From Adiantum capillus-veneris (taxonomy: Eukaryota; Streptophyta; Polypodiopsida; Polypodiales; Pteridaceae): a DNA stretch of 64,000 bases. Made by a program: the position numbers and the translations under genes. The stretch spans positions 149,187,640 through 149,251,639 of the forward strand of contig CM043955.1 of assembly GCA_014529385.2 (NCBI GenBank). Direction: 5' to 3'. Shown piece after piece: positions 41,030 through 53,314 of this stretch; position 1 is the stretch's first letter; each line of letters starts with the position of its first letter. The notes below the pieces were generated by a model, which made no database searches, had not been told where the DNA came from, and worked only from the letters and a program-made list of their open reading frames with translations.

Positions 41030-42509
41030 ACTTAATCAATCACACTAAAGCCAAGTAATCTGCCTATGTCGTTCTACGCAACTCTACAGTCATCACGCCC
41101 GTTCACCATGCAAATCATATCGGAATCGCACGAAACTTGAAGGGAAGCTACACGGGACTATTAGGAACATATCCTATCACTGTCATAGCATTCCGGTAAG
41201 ATACAACGATCGTGATCGTTCGTCCCACAGTAGCAAAAACAGTAAACAGATGATCCTAAAGGGTCGTTTTTAGGTCCCTAAAGCCTCTCCTAGGGTCAAA
41301 ACAACATAAAATATGCATATAAACACTCAAAACAACGATTTTAAGGCATAAACGGATGCGTTTGAAACCTTCACCGAATCTTGAATGCTTACACTTGAAT
41401 GAAAGAGTAGAGTAAGAGGAACACAATGCAAGAAACAAAACTGAATTTGGATTACCGTAGCCACATAAGCGATGATTACAAGTTTGAGCAAAGAGGCAGC
41501 TCTCTGTGCGTAACGCAATAGTCACTTATCTTCAAAAAATGATCTCCCTTTCCCACTAACCTTAGTGTATTATATACCTAGGGCTTTCTAAAGTGGTCGG
41601 CGACCAACTTCTCATGGACCTTTACATACATCATTGAAAAAATTACATCTTTGACTCAGACTTGACATAGACGATTGACATTAGGCTTTTACAAGGTTTG
41701 ATGTATTAAACATCGGAAAAATAATGTGACCATATCAAAACTTTGGCCGGCTGACCCAGCAGGCGCCTTGGCTAGGTGGGCACTTGTATGTTGTTATCAC
41801 CTCCAAACACGGGTCACCGCGACGGACGTCCATAGCATAGCTCTCAAGCATCAACATAAAATTATCGATACAGGGGAAGTGACTCGGATGAGTCATGGAA
41901 ACTCACTAGGATGTCAATCCTAATGAAGTGAACTCGAAGAGATGCAACTACTAACTCTACAAGCAAATTATCGATACAGGGGAAGCGACTCGGATGAGGC
42001 ATGGAAACTCACTAGGGTGTCAATCCTAATGAAGTGAACTCAAAGAGATGCAACTACTAACTCTACAAGCAAATCAAACGCACTAAAGCCAAGTAATCTG
42101 CCTATGTCCTTCTACACAACTCTACAGTCATCACGCCCGTTGACCATGCAAATCATATCGGAATCGCACGAAACTTGAAGGGAAGCTACAGGGGACTATC
42201 AAGAACATACCCTATCATTGTCAGCATTCTAGAGAGGTACAACGATCACGATCGTTCGTCCCATAGTACGCAAAAACAGTAAACAGATGATCCTAAAGGG
42301 TCGTTTTTGGGTCCCTAAAGCCTCTCCTAGGGTCAAAACAACATAAGATACGCATATAAACACTCAAAACAGCGATTTAAGGCCTAAACGGATGCGTTTG
42401 AAACCTTCACCGAATCTTGAATTCTTACACTTGAATGAAAGAGCAGAGTAAGAGGAACACAATGCAAGAAACAAAATTGAATTTGGATTACCGTACCCAC
42501 AGAAGTGAA
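41030..42509. repeat. B3: tandem LTR-like repeat with 1,038-bp period
   Basis: The segment starting CACTAAAGCCAAGTAATCTG at 41043 recurs at 42081 and both copies match for about 420 bp with few changes. Between them, about 41790-41840 reads TGTTGTTATCACC and ACCGCGACGGACGTCC, close to the start of the B2 LTR (GCCGCGACGGACGTCAG at about 48579). An internal 106-bp unit (ATTATCGATACAGGGGAAG) is duplicated at 41861 and 41967. The second unit is cut at 42510 by the A2 LTR. I read it as head-to-tail LTRs, or a satellite derived from them, of a B-related family. Fossil. Confidence 0.7.
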
Positions 42510-43203
42510 TGTAACATTTAATGGGCTAATAACTTGTGTGTAGAGGAAATGAGCATGAACATAGTGGGCATTTCATTAGAATAGATTCCTAATGAGAATT
42601 ACAAGAGTGCTTGGGTGGAGAGAGCAAAAAAAAGCATAACACCTAGTTAGATAGCATCGACAATACTTTCAAAAGAGAGAGAAATTAAGCTAATGACAAC
42701 AGTTGAGGATCGGATTTGCATGGAGCCGGTCCCCCCTCCAAAAGGCTTTGTATTATGGTTTCTCCCATCAAGAGAGACATTGTACAATACAATTCTTTGT
42801 GTTCCTTCAAGACTAGCTAGTGCAATGAAGATGAAAGCTTCATGCACTAAGCAAAACACTTAGCAAACACAACTTGAATTATCCCCGTTCTCAGACCCAA
42901 CACCTCACACACCTTCAAAGATGGTGAGAGCTAGCAGGGTATGAGAGTAGATTGAGAGGAAGAAGGAGTATCTTACGAGAAATATGTACATCTCCTCACA
43001 TAATCACTCATATTAGCATAGCTTAGCTTAGTAATTATCTTGGTAGAGGAGATGAGCATGCATTGAAGCTTGGCTCTTGGTTGGATTTGCATCCACATGC
43101 CAAGAGTGTGTTGATGTAGGCTTCTATCTCACAAGCTTGGAGTAGGTGATGAGCTCTCTATTAAAGCTTGGGAAGAGATAGTCTTCTCTTTCTTCACACA
43201 TGA

Positions 43204-43253
<50 letters not shown>

Positions 43254-43728
43254 TAATGCCTTGCAAAAATCAGCCCCCCCTCTCTCTTGGGCGAGCCCTC
43301 TTGCGAATTGCTCTTGCTCTCATCCCATTGGACCTCCCCAGGGCTAGCCTATCACCATTAAGCAGCATAAGTGATAGCCTTTTGACATGTGTCCCCCTTT
43401 CCCCTTTTGTGAGAGCTTTAGGTTAATTAATAATTCAATTAAACTCTCATTGGACCCCTTTGCCTCCCGGCCAATAGGAATCAGGCAAGCCATTGGGCTC
43501 CTGAAGGCTCATTGGACCCCTTGGGAGACTTGCCAATAGTCATCTAAGAGACTTAATTCTTATTGGTTCTTTTATTAAGTGTTTTTTAAATTAATTAAAC
43601 TAGATTTACTCTAGCTTAAATTTCATTGGTCCACCTCCAAGGCCATCCAATAGGAATTGGGCACACCTTGTGGGCATCTGGGCTAGGGAGCTAACTTGTG
43701 TCCCTAATTCCCTTTGTGTAAAGGGAGC

Positions 43729-43766
<38 letters not shown>

Positions 43767-44144
43767 CTTTCTCTCTCATCCCCTAGAAGAAGGGCTCGCC
43801 CCCTCCCATGTAGGGATTGCAAAGACTTTTTTTGGTACACACAAAGCATCCAATTTCCCCTAGGGCTGACCTTTGGACACAACCTTTGAATTTTGGAACC
43901 TTAGCATTTTGAAAGTCTTAATGGGCTGAACCTTAGGGTCTTTTTAGCCCATTGTTTCACATGGCTCTTTTGCAGATGGCCCCCCCTTTGGATCCCTATT
44001 TTCCCTCCTTTGGATCCCTACTGAGGCCGGTCTGCTAGCTTAACCAATATTCTAGCTTTTTCTCCCCTGGCACTTCCCCACATTAAATGATCAATTTAAT
44101 ATGAGAAAATAATTTAGGAGAATTAGATATTGATTATTATGACA
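42510..44144 (-). repeat. 3' LTR of chromovirus A2
   Basis: About 1,635 bp, minus strand TGTCATAA ... ATGTTACA. Aligns with the A1 LTR in conserved blocks and ends. Contains two (TG)n tracts (43208-43252 and 43731-43765), where A1 has only short CACACA runs, so these expanded here. Confidence 0.85.
43208..43252. repeat. (TG)n microsatellite in the A2 LTR
   Basis: About 45 bp of uninterrupted TG. A second tract of about 35 bp lies at 43731-43765. Confidence 0.95.
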
Positions 44145-44182
44145 TTACCTCTCTCTTGAAATCATAGTCGTCCTCGACTATG
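44145..44182 (-). promoter_or_regulatory. Polypurine tract and adjacent hairpin of A2
   Basis: Minus strand CAAGAGAGAGGTAA abuts the LTR start TGTCAT, as expected for plus-strand priming. Just upstream, 44163-44182 is an inverted repeat CATAGTCG / CGACTATG around a 4-base loop containing the GAGGACGA phrase common near plant LTR-element 3' ends. Confidence 0.7.
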
Positions 44183-44502
44183 GTGTAGAGAAGATAAAGC
44201 ATATTCATGAGTCCTTTTCTTAGAGGGTAGAGGATCCCTATGTTACCCTACGACATCATTCCACAATGGATGACTAGTCCATTTGGCACTTGAGAGCCTG
44301 AGGCTACCGCAATCATGTCTGCACATTAGTCCTATCAGTCTTCCATAGTAGAGTGACAAGCTCTACTTGGTGTTTGGGAGACGTCGTCTCCGCAAACTTG
44401 ATCTAAGCATGCATACTACTTCATTTTTGTGCACAATAAAGAAAAAGAGAGTCTTATAAGACAAAAAAAACTTTGTTCATTTTTAACATTTTGTACATTT
44501 GC

Positions 44503-47500
44503 TTACTCTTGGGAAGCATTGTAAGCATTGACAAGGTTTAGGTTATCCTTTAATTGTATGCCTTGCATCCATCTAGCATCTTCAAAAGGATAATTCTTAA
44601 ACTTAATAAGATATCGTCGGATAGTCTTACCGCCTCTTAGTACCTTGTCTTCATGTCGGAGAATGGACTCGGGCTGCAGCACCTCCTCTTGGTCCTCGAT
44701 CTCTGGTGGGTCTTCAATAGTTGGTTCATGAGGTGCCTCTCCTTTGTGAGGCTTTAACAGGCTCACATGGAAAGCATTGTGTATGAGCCAATGATTGGGC
44801 AACTTGAGTTGATAGGCCATCTCATTGATTTGCCTAAGAATCTGAAAGGGACCATAGTACATTTTTGCTAATTTAGCATAGTACTTTTGGTGGCCCGTAG
44901 GATTCTTGCCCGTCGTGTGCCTTAATCGAGCCTTGCGAAACTTTAACAATAGCCAATAGTTTTCTTTAAAGCCTTGGGCTCTTCTGTGCTTGTCAGCAGC
45001 AGTCTTTTGCCTTTGCTGTGAGATAGAGATAGCATCCTTAATCTTTTGGAAAGATTCTTGTAGGTCTAGGCTATACTCATCTGCAGCGAAGATCTTCCCA
45101 TGTACCTTAAGTAGCAAGGGACTTTTTGATCTTCCCTCAATTACCTCGAAAGGTGCTTTTCCCGTGGAAGTATGTACAATGTTATTGTAAGCATACTCCA
45201 CTAAGGGTAAGTACTTCTCCCATTGGGATCTTTGATCTACTTCCGTTACATAGGCTTTGAGTAGATCGAGAATGGTTAGGTTAGCTATTTCACTTTGGCC
45301 ATCCGTTTGTGGATGATAGGCCGAAGAGAAGTTTAGCCTTGTCCCTAAATTCTCAAAGAGACCCTTCCAGAAATTACTGGTCATTCTAGGATCTCTATCC
45401 GACACTATGGACATTGGCAAGCCATGGTACTTGAAAACTTGTGAAATGAAGAGGGTTTCCATTTGATGGGCTTTGATAGTCTTTTTGACAGGTATAAAAC
45501 GAGCTTGTTTATTGAACCTGTCGACTATTGTCCATATTCCCGTATTCCCATGGATAGACTTAGGCAATCCAAAGATAAAATCCATGGATATGATCTCCCA
45601 TGGTGAATTAGGGATTGGCAAGGGTTGAAGTAATCCAAGTTGCTTCCCTCTATCAAATTTTGTCTTTTGGCATACCACACATTTAGAAACATACTCTTGT
45701 ATGTTAACTTTCATGGTAGGCCAATAGAAATATGTTTTAATTCCCTTTAAGGTAGACTGAATCCCTCTATGCCCCACATAAGGTGGAGCATGAGATTCAT
45801 ACATTACTTTCTCACATAGTGAGTTAGTAACGCATAGTCTATTGCCATAAAGAAGATAACCATCTTGTAAGGTAAATGGTTCTTCTTTCTTCCCTAATGC
45901 AAGGGCTGAAATCACATCTCTAAAATCGGGATCAATAGCGTACTCATCTATCATTGAAGATAGATCATTGTGAGTTGCTATGGAAACCGCATTCACTCTC
46001 GGTCGTCTTGAGAGTGCATCAGCTACTTGATTATGCTTGCCAGCAATGTGAGCAATATGAAAATGAAATTGCGAAAGGAAATTTGCCCACCTCATTTGTT
46101 TGTCGGAGAGCTTGGTCTGCGTCATGAAGTACTTAAGACTTTGGTGATCCGTTCGCAGAATGAAAGGAGTCCCCAATAAATAGTGCTTCCATGAGTCTAA
46201 GGCATGTAGAACTGCAAGGAGTTCCTTTTCGTATATGCCTAGAGCTTGCTCAACAGGGTCGAGCCTTCGACTCTCATAGCCTAAGGCGTGCCCTTCTTGG
46301 AGCAAAACAGCTCCAAGGCAATCACCACAAGCATCACATTGGACCTCAAATGGTTTTGCGAGATCCGGTAGTGTAAGCACAGGTTGAGAGATAAGCTTTT
46401 GTTTAAACTTTTAGAAAGCATTGTTCTCCTTAGCAGACCATGTATACCTAACGCTTTTCTTTGTTAGGTCATGTAATGGTCCTGCAATTTGTGAGAACTT
46501 TTCTATGAAGCGTCTATAGTATGCACACATACCTATAAAGCTTCTTAGTTCATGAAGATTCCTTGGTTTAGGCCATCCTTTTATTACCTCTAACTTTGAT
46601 GGATCCATTTGGATGCCATCTTGAGAGATAATGTGACCTAAATACTGAATCTCTTGCAAGAAAAATTCACTTTTCTTTCGATTAACATAAAGTTTATTCT
46701 CTCTCAAAATTTGAAATATTACTTGGAGGTGTTGCTTGTGTTCATCTAATGAATTAGAGTAGATGATAATATCATCAAAGAACACTCCAATGTAGGTTCG
46801 ATGAGGCCTGAACAGCTTCTCCATCACGCGGTTGAATGTAGCTGGTGCATTGGTCAAGCCAAAAGGCATGACAATGTATTCATAAAGACCGAATGTGGTG
46901 CGAAATGCGGTATTTACAATGTCTTGATCAACTATCCTTATTTGATGATAGCCACTTTTTAGGTCAATCCTACTGAAGTAGGTCGATCCTTGTAGCTTAT
47001 CAAATAGGTATTCTACCCGTCGAACGGGAAACCTATTCTTGATAGTGATCCCATTTAGTGCTCTATAGTCGACACACATACAATATGTGCCATCTTTCTT
47101 TTGCACTAACAACACCGGTGAGCAAAATGGAGATGAGCTAGGCCTAACCATGCCCTTCTCAACTAACTCATGCACTTGCCGCATAATCTCCTCTTGTTGA
47201 GCTTGAGAAACTCTATAAGGAGTTTTGTTAGGCGGTCTTTTTCCCTAAACTTAAAGGAGATTCTCCTTTCAGGAAATTTAACATCGGCAGCCAGGCGGTC
47301 AAACCATGGTGCCCCTAGGATTACATCCTCATGCTTGAGAGGAGAGATAAACAAGTCCTCTTTGTCCACATAGCCTTGGACATGAAGCCTCAATTTCCCA
47401 ATTAAGGGAGTGACTGAAGCTTCTTGCCCCTTGAAGGCACTGTCTGCGGGTAGGACATCTCCCATCTCGTAGGATTGTATGCCTAGCTTAGTGGCTAACT

Positions 47501-48563
47501 CCATAGATATAAAATTGTGAGTAGAACCAGGGTCAAAGAGAATAAAATCATCATGTTCTCTTACCTTTCCCCAAGCATGGCATAGAGGAGATCCTTTGTG
47601 GTGAGTTTGGTGAGTCTCCTCCTCTTGGATTTCAACCAAGGAAGCTCTAGGAGGATCTTGGCGGTTTTTCTTTTGGGGACAAGCGCGGTACGCATGCCCT
47701 TGTTCGCCGCACTTGAAACACTGGTTATCCTTACGATAACGCTCAAGCTCTTTAGGAGAGAGTTTATTCTTACCTTTGTAAACTCCCTGCTCTTTAGCTT
47801 TGTTGGAGTTGCCCTTAGGAGACTTTTAGACATTGTCCTTCCCCTCAGGCTCATTGGAACCCTTGTTTTCCGGGGGCTTATTATTTCTTTTAGCCCCCGT
47901 TTGGAAATTGATTCGAGAGGCCACCATAGTATGGTGTATTACCGCCGATATGGTACGTGGCCTTTGCGAGTTGACATACTCCGCCATTTCTTCGGTTAAG
48001 CCCGCACAAAATTGTTGCTTTTGCTCTCCAAAATCCAACTTTTTGAAGACAGTGGCTTTGAGTTGTAGGTCCCAAAACTTGTCTACATATTTGTGGATGG
48101 ATTCATTGGGAGAGAGCTTTAAGCTTCGCCATTCGGTGAGTACTTTGTCTTTTGCATCAGTGGGCAAAAACTGCTTCATAATGGAAGCTCTTAAAGCTTT
48201 CCATGTTCGTGGAGCTTCACCATTGGCTCGTAGGCTAGACCACCATTGTCTGGCGGACTTTTGAAAGTACATAGCTACATGGCGTAGCTTAGAGGACTCC
48301 GTGAAGCCCTCATCTCCAAACGTCGCATCAAATTGCTGGATAAAGGCCAAGACTTTGTCCGTAGCACCAAAGGTACCATCAAAGGTAAGGAAAGAGATAC
48401 TCTTCCCTCCCTCTTTGAATTTCTTCAACTTGGATGACCTCTTCCATGCGGCATAGGATTTTCTATGACCTCTTCTTTTTTATGGTTCAAAGGTTGCACC
48501 ATCACTTTCTTCAGAAGGTGAAGAATTTGAAGAAGGTGGAGAAGAGGGTGACCTCTTTCTCGC
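44503..48563 (-). pseudogene. gag-pol: A2 gag-pol remnant with chromodomain
   Basis: Minus-strand pieces, high to low coordinate: gag capsid (about 48428-47826), gag knuckle region (47854-47561), protease with FDPGSTHNFIS (47639-47163), reverse transcriptase with FFDDIIIYS (47184-46411), then RNase H, HHCC, integrase core (SDRDPRMTSN, QTDGQSE) and a chromodomain-like end (46380-44503). The end reads ILRHEDKVLRGGKTIRRYL and IKFKNYPFEDARW, fitting the R-x-YL-I-K-x-K-x-Y-P-x-E-x-A-x-W pattern of chromovirus chromodomains, which in this group guide integration to chromatin. Protein identity to A1 is very high by eye. Broken in about five places; fossil. Confidence 0.85.
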
Positions 48564-49495
48564 TGTTGAACGGGTACGCCGCGACGGACGTCAGCACAGT
48601 GAGAACTCACCTAACAAGTAATGTCAGATAAGGACGAAGCTCGACCCGCAAGCGTGTGGAAGCAAGCATAAGGTGTCAACCTACACTCGACCGACTCCTA
48701 ACTAATTCCTACAGAGGCTCCTACCACTTGTCTAAGTCACAGTCTTCAAGAGAACAAAAGAGGATACTTACTACAACGCTTGCTAGAGCCGAATAACTAT
48801 CAAACACTTCCAAAACACCATAGAACTTGAAGGAGACCCTACTAATACCTATAGGCCACTCTCCCTAAGGTCTGTGCACCAAAATCACGACCCAAAACAC
48901 CCGCTGCAGAAATACGTAGGATGTTTGGCCGAAATCTACAGGTCTTCGTTTCCAAAATATGAAGTGCCTAATGTGTAGTTCTACTCAATGTGAACGCGTG
49001 GATATGCTGCAATGTAAAATCGGACAACGTATGCTCACCCAAAAAACCGATGAAGCTCGTAGAAGGAGCTCCCAAAGCCGGACCGTACGTGCGCAATGTT
49101 TGTATCGGCTCGTAGCTCTAGTCGGGGGCAACACGCTGCACTTCTCCGCACTCGATTCCGACCACCGTAGCACACGTAGCGTCAAGACAAAGCTCACACT
49201 CTCTCTCACGTACACAGTACGCTCACTCACAAACTTAAACTTGTTAAAAATGACAAAAGGTTTTTCATTAAGGTCAAAAAGTGATATATATACCTTACAA
49301 CTTCTCAAACCCTAAAGTTTCAAAATCATCCATCTACTCCATCTAACTATCAAAACTGGGATACAATCTGGAAACTTCTGTAAGTCCCAATATTTACAAG
49401 GTGAAAAACCGGGTTTTCCTCAATGAATGACTAATTACAAAAAATAATAATCCACCGAGTAGTTAGATACCGTGGGGTGTGTCCAGCTTCTAACA
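48564..49495 (-). repeat. 3' LTR of element B2
   Basis: 932 bp, minus strand TGTTAGAAGC ... CGTTCAACA. Matches the B1 5' LTR in length and in several blocks. The A2 gag sequence continues directly up to 48563, marking the insertion point. Confidence 0.85.
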
Positions 49496-49507
49496 TGCCC
49501 CCCCTCC
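49496..49507 (-). promoter_or_regulatory. Polypurine tract of B2
   Basis: Minus strand AGGAGGGGGGGCA immediately before the LTR start TGTTAG; the plus-strand priming site. Confidence 0.88.
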
Positions 49508-49546
49508 TTGTTCATGTCATCCCCAACATGGCCTTGATCTTTTGCT

Positions 49547-52269
49547 TCACCTTATGGTCTCCCGCATCTTTAGGAATGATTCGTACCGTGCATGTAGATT
49601 TAGCATTGTTGGTCCAAAGATGTCTATATGCATGGTAAAGAATCCCGTGTAGAAAGCTTCTTCAAATGCCTGGAGCTGATAAGATGGGAGGAACATGATT
49701 CTTTGGTATAATGCATGTATCACCTCCTTGGAAGGCTGACCTGACATATCATAAGCACATCTGTATGTGTCCTGGAAGAAAAATATGTTGTCAATCACCT
49801 GTCCTGGCTTGAAGGTTTCAAACACTACTAGGATGGTTCTGCAGATCTTTCTCATCATGATGCATGTAAGGTCAGATGAGCCAGTGAACAACTTTATGGC
49901 ACCCGTTAGGGTTTTCACCATGTATTGTACACTTATTCTCTCACCTGCCTTCACGCCTGGCAGTTTTGGGTAGTTCAGCCAAGTGGGTTGGCTTCTCTGT
50001 AATAGTTCGTGTGCTTTCCACGTCCTAACCCTTGGTAGAGGGCAGAAGCTGAGGTTGTCTCTGATGTGTTTAGGTGCCTCTACCAAGTGTATTAGGTACT
50101 GTGGGTACTTGGTAAGCCAAGCCTTCTTCCACGTGGGCTGAGAATCCACTATCAGCCTTACTCCTTCTGGCCTCGAGGTGTCTGCGTTGTAGAGAGGGAC
50201 CGTTGACTCTTCTCTGATCCGCTGGTTTATTGTTGTCGCTTCATATTTAAGCAATGGATATGGGAGAGAGGGTTGTAGCCATTCACGCCTGAGATCGCTG
50301 GCGTCGATTTTCTGAATTGTCATTGATTTGAAAACCCTCTGTTCCCATTCCAAGGCCTCTTTGGTGCTTTCTCTGAGCTCTGCCTCTTTTGCTTTTTGCA
50401 ATTTTTCCTCCTCTTCCTGTGTTAGATCTTGGGGCTCTTGAGAGGAGCCTGCTATGCTTTCCTCTGGCATGGGTGTGTCCACAAGATCTGCCACATTGTC
50501 GAGGTCGATGCCCTCATTGGCAGCTGGCCCTGAGCTCTCTGCTTCTGCTTGTTGCCGGCCTTTCAACTCCTCAATTTTCTTGAGGAGCGTCTGCTTTTCC
50601 ACTTCGGCTTGTTAGCCCATAGTCACGAGGAGGTCATTGAGTTCAACATTTACTTTTTCAGCCTCCTCGAGCTTTATCTTTATGCTCTCCAACTCTTCTT
50701 GTAGGGCCTTTTGGCTGTCCTCCAATTCGGTTTGCATTGCGATAGAACCTTCAGCCATGATCACCCTCTGCTTCTTCTCAAGAGTCAACTCCCTTTGGAG
50801 TTCTTGCATCTGCTCTTCATATATTTGGCTCTCCGAAATAACTTGAGTTGAGCTTGTAGCTCTAACTCTCACAGGTGATGCTCTCAGCCTCTGAATGGTT
50901 TGATCTTTGACTTTTAATTGGTCCTTGAGATCAAGGACTTCATCCAAGCTTGCTTCTTGTTCTATTTCTACCTTCTCCTTAGCATTCCTCAAGGCCTCTA
51001 CTTCTTTAGTTTCTTCTGCTAGCTGGAGTGTCAGATTATCTCTTTCTTTTTCTGCATCTCGCAATGACTTGCTGAGTTGCAGGCACTCTTCTTCAGCTGC
51101 TTGCAATCTCTTTTCCGCTGCCTCATTTGCTTCTTCCTTTGCTTGGCAGTTTTGTAGAGCAGTGTCCAGGCTGGCCTGGAGGTCAGCTTCTCTTTCTTTG
51201 TGTCCTTGGCTTTTTGCCTGCAGTAGATCTCTTTCCATCTTGGTCTTTACTTCAATGGCCTTTAGAGTTATCAATTCTTCGTCTGATGCCACAGATTGTG
51301 CCCTTGTTCCGGCTAGCATTGTCATCATCACATCCCAATCATTCGAGGGCGGGTGCAGGTCTACCGTGTCGGTAGCAATCTTCTTTAGCTCAATTAGCCG
51401 GATGCCTGGCATCTGTTCTTCATGCCCTGTCCTCGCCAAGTCAAATGTGACTGTGGCGGCTTCTTCCCTTGTATAGCCTGTAGCTAGCAGGTCCAGAAAT
51501 GCATAATATGCTTCTTCAAGTTCTTTTTGCTCAGATGCAAGCTTGGCCTCTTCCTTGGGCTCAGGTTCTGGCTTTTGCTCTTGCTCTTCAGCCCGGTGTT
51601 CTTCTTCATTGTCTCCAGCCTCCTTATCTTTTGGTGGAGGGCTGCTAGGAGGTGGTGATGGTGATGGCTGTGGGCTAGGTTTAGGGCTATCTGGTAAAGC
51701 TGTAGGTTTGCCCTTTATATCTCTATCTGCTTTCGTCTTTCTTTCCCTTTCCTGGTTTTCTTGTAATTAGCCTTTTTCTCTTTGTACACCTTTACTTCAT
51801 CCCTTCTCTTTGTCACGCTGTCTCCCTAATTGGAGAGATCTAGTGCATGGGCGACAACCCTTTCCGTGATAATGATCTTTGTGTTGGGTCTGTCGTGCAA
51901 ATCAGTCACCTTGGCCACTCCATCTTCTTTAATGCTGGTCAAAAACTCCCATACCCTTTTGACGTCCACCCCTGCTGGGATTGCTTCGAAATAGTTATGG
52001 AGATCAATTTTATCCAAGTAGCCGGCCATTTTGCTTCAAACAAATTCATTGAGCTCCCTTGGCAGCATTGGCAACTCTATTACATTTCCGTCATTGTCCT
52101 TGAACACACCTTGGTAGATCTTTAGGTCGTTTGACTCTAGTAGATCTTCCTGTATCCAGGTGCTTGTGGGCTTTAATGTTCCCTCTGGAATGACAAATGG
52201 TTCCACCTCGTCCAGATAGTCTTTGATTGTCATTCTCTTCTTCTTTGCCGGTGACTTCGAGACTGCCAT
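49547..52269 (-). CDS. B2 accessory gene: conserved N domain, proline-rich linker, coiled coil, C domain
   Basis: Start MAVSKSPAKKKRMTIKD at 52269. The N-terminal domain (to about 51826) reads TLKPTSTWIQED, LKIYQGVFKDNDG, GYLDKIDLHNYFEAIPAG and TERVVAHALDLSN and is shared with B1. A proline/glutamate-rich linker follows (about 51770-51550: SPKPSPQPSPSPPP). Next a long coiled coil (about 51250-50620; EREADLQASLDTALQNCQA, KSLRDAEKERDNLTLQLAEE). The C part (50602-49547) is globular: WLQPSLPYPLLKYEATTINQ, DSQPTWKKAWLTKYPQYL and KPGQVIDNIFFFQDTYR. No signal peptide or membrane segment is visible, so it does not look like an envelope protein. Location between trailer and LTR suggests a spliced or internally initiated mRNA. 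Function unknown. Fossil with a few breaks. Confidence 0.65.
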
Positions 52270-52338
52270 AGACCCTGTTGCACTCAGCAATCCAAAGTTA
52301 GTATTTTTTCCATATCAGATGCTAAACTGAGTTTTACT

Positions 52339-52363
52339 TATCCAAATGACTTGAAAATTGAAA
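52339..52363 (-). promoter_or_regulatory. Conserved 25-nt block upstream of the B2 accessory gene
   Basis: Same sequence and same 70-bp distance to the accessory ATG as in B1 (10209-10233). Candidate splice acceptor or promoter element. Confidence 0.5.
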
Positions 52364-52435
52364 TTATAGCCTAAAAAGGAACTTGTGAAGCTGTGCATGT
52401 GCTCACAGTGCAAATTTGACCCAAAAAATCCATCT

Positions 52436-53314
52436 AGACATCCTACGCGTAGGATGTCTTTTTCTTCAGAAATGGTTCATACTTGACATGTAGGTAGTGT
52501 AAGGCTCATGGAACATGGTTATAAGCTTGGATTTGAATTTGGATGTCAAAAAGTGGATTTTTGGGCTGATTTAGGCTTTAGGTCACAATTTTGGTAGATT
52601 GCCCATCATGGGAAGCAATTGATGTCCAAATGGGTTAAAACTTGGTATATGGGCTCAATGCATCATGGTATTAGCTCCTATGATGTCATTTCTTGCACAG
52701 AAGTCTAAATCTAAGCTTAAGACATCCTATGCGTAGGATGTCTTTTTCATCAGAATTGCATGAAACTTGATATGTGGGTTGTCCTTGACCTATGGAACAT
52801 AGCCATGTTCTTGGATTTGCATTTGGATAATAATTGATGCCTGTAGGGCTCTGTGAGGTGTTTTTGGGCTCAAAAAAGTGTATCTTGAAGGTGTTGGGGG
52901 TCAAAAGTGATTAGAAGGGCTTGAAGCTTGACATATGGGCTCTTGTTGATGAGGTTATCAATTCTGAAATGACAAAACTTCTCCTTCATGCCCAGAAGGT
53001 CCATAAGACATCCTATGCGTAGTATGTCTATTTCCTCATTTTAACTCCCAGACCACACAGAAAGTTAGCTGATGTGTATGTGAATGTGTTGTGCAAGTTT
53101 CATGAGATTTGGACAAGATTTGGTAGGTCAAAGGCCCATTAGTGCCTTTATGCCCTAACTTTGCGTTTTTCCATGCATATGAGGTCCAATCTCATCCAAA
53201 TGTGATGAAACTTGGTGTATGGCTTGTAAATGTCATTCAGAACATGTACATGACAAGAATTGTTGGGTTTTGTGCCAAAAAATTCCCTTGAGACATCCTA
53301 TGCGTAGGATGTCT
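52436..53314. repeat. Phased 24-bp palindromes in the B2 trailer
   Basis: Four copies at 52436-52459, 52720-52743, 53006-53029 and 53291-53314, start-to-start 284, 286 and 285 bp. Arm AGACATCCTA with centre CGCG (one copy) or TGCG (three). Compared with B1 the eighth base is C instead of A and the matching base in the other arm is G instead of T, so the palindrome is kept. Units share further phrases such as ATGAAACTTGATATGTGGG at about 140-bp intervals. Confidence 0.9.

Larger units (their letters stand above)
42510..48563 (-). mobile_element. Ty3/gypsy chromovirus copy A2 (3' LTR, pol, part of gag; interrupted by B2)
   Basis: Same family as A1, opposite strand. Order on the minus strand: gag from 48563, protease, reverse transcriptase, RNase H, integrase, chromodomain (ending 44503), polypurine tract, 3' LTR (44144-42510). 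Its gag is cut at 48563 by the B2 LTR; the 5' part should reappear beyond B2, outside the window. More decayed than A1 (around five breaks). Inserted in the B3 repeat. Confidence 0.88.

Noticed and set aside
50907-51476. Serine-rich plus-strand frame
   Set aside because: Antisense shadow of the coiled-coil region of the B2 accessory gene.
49547-52269. Envelope-like gene in B2
   Set aside because: Position fits, but there is no signal peptide or membrane segment; it is a coiled-coil, charged protein.
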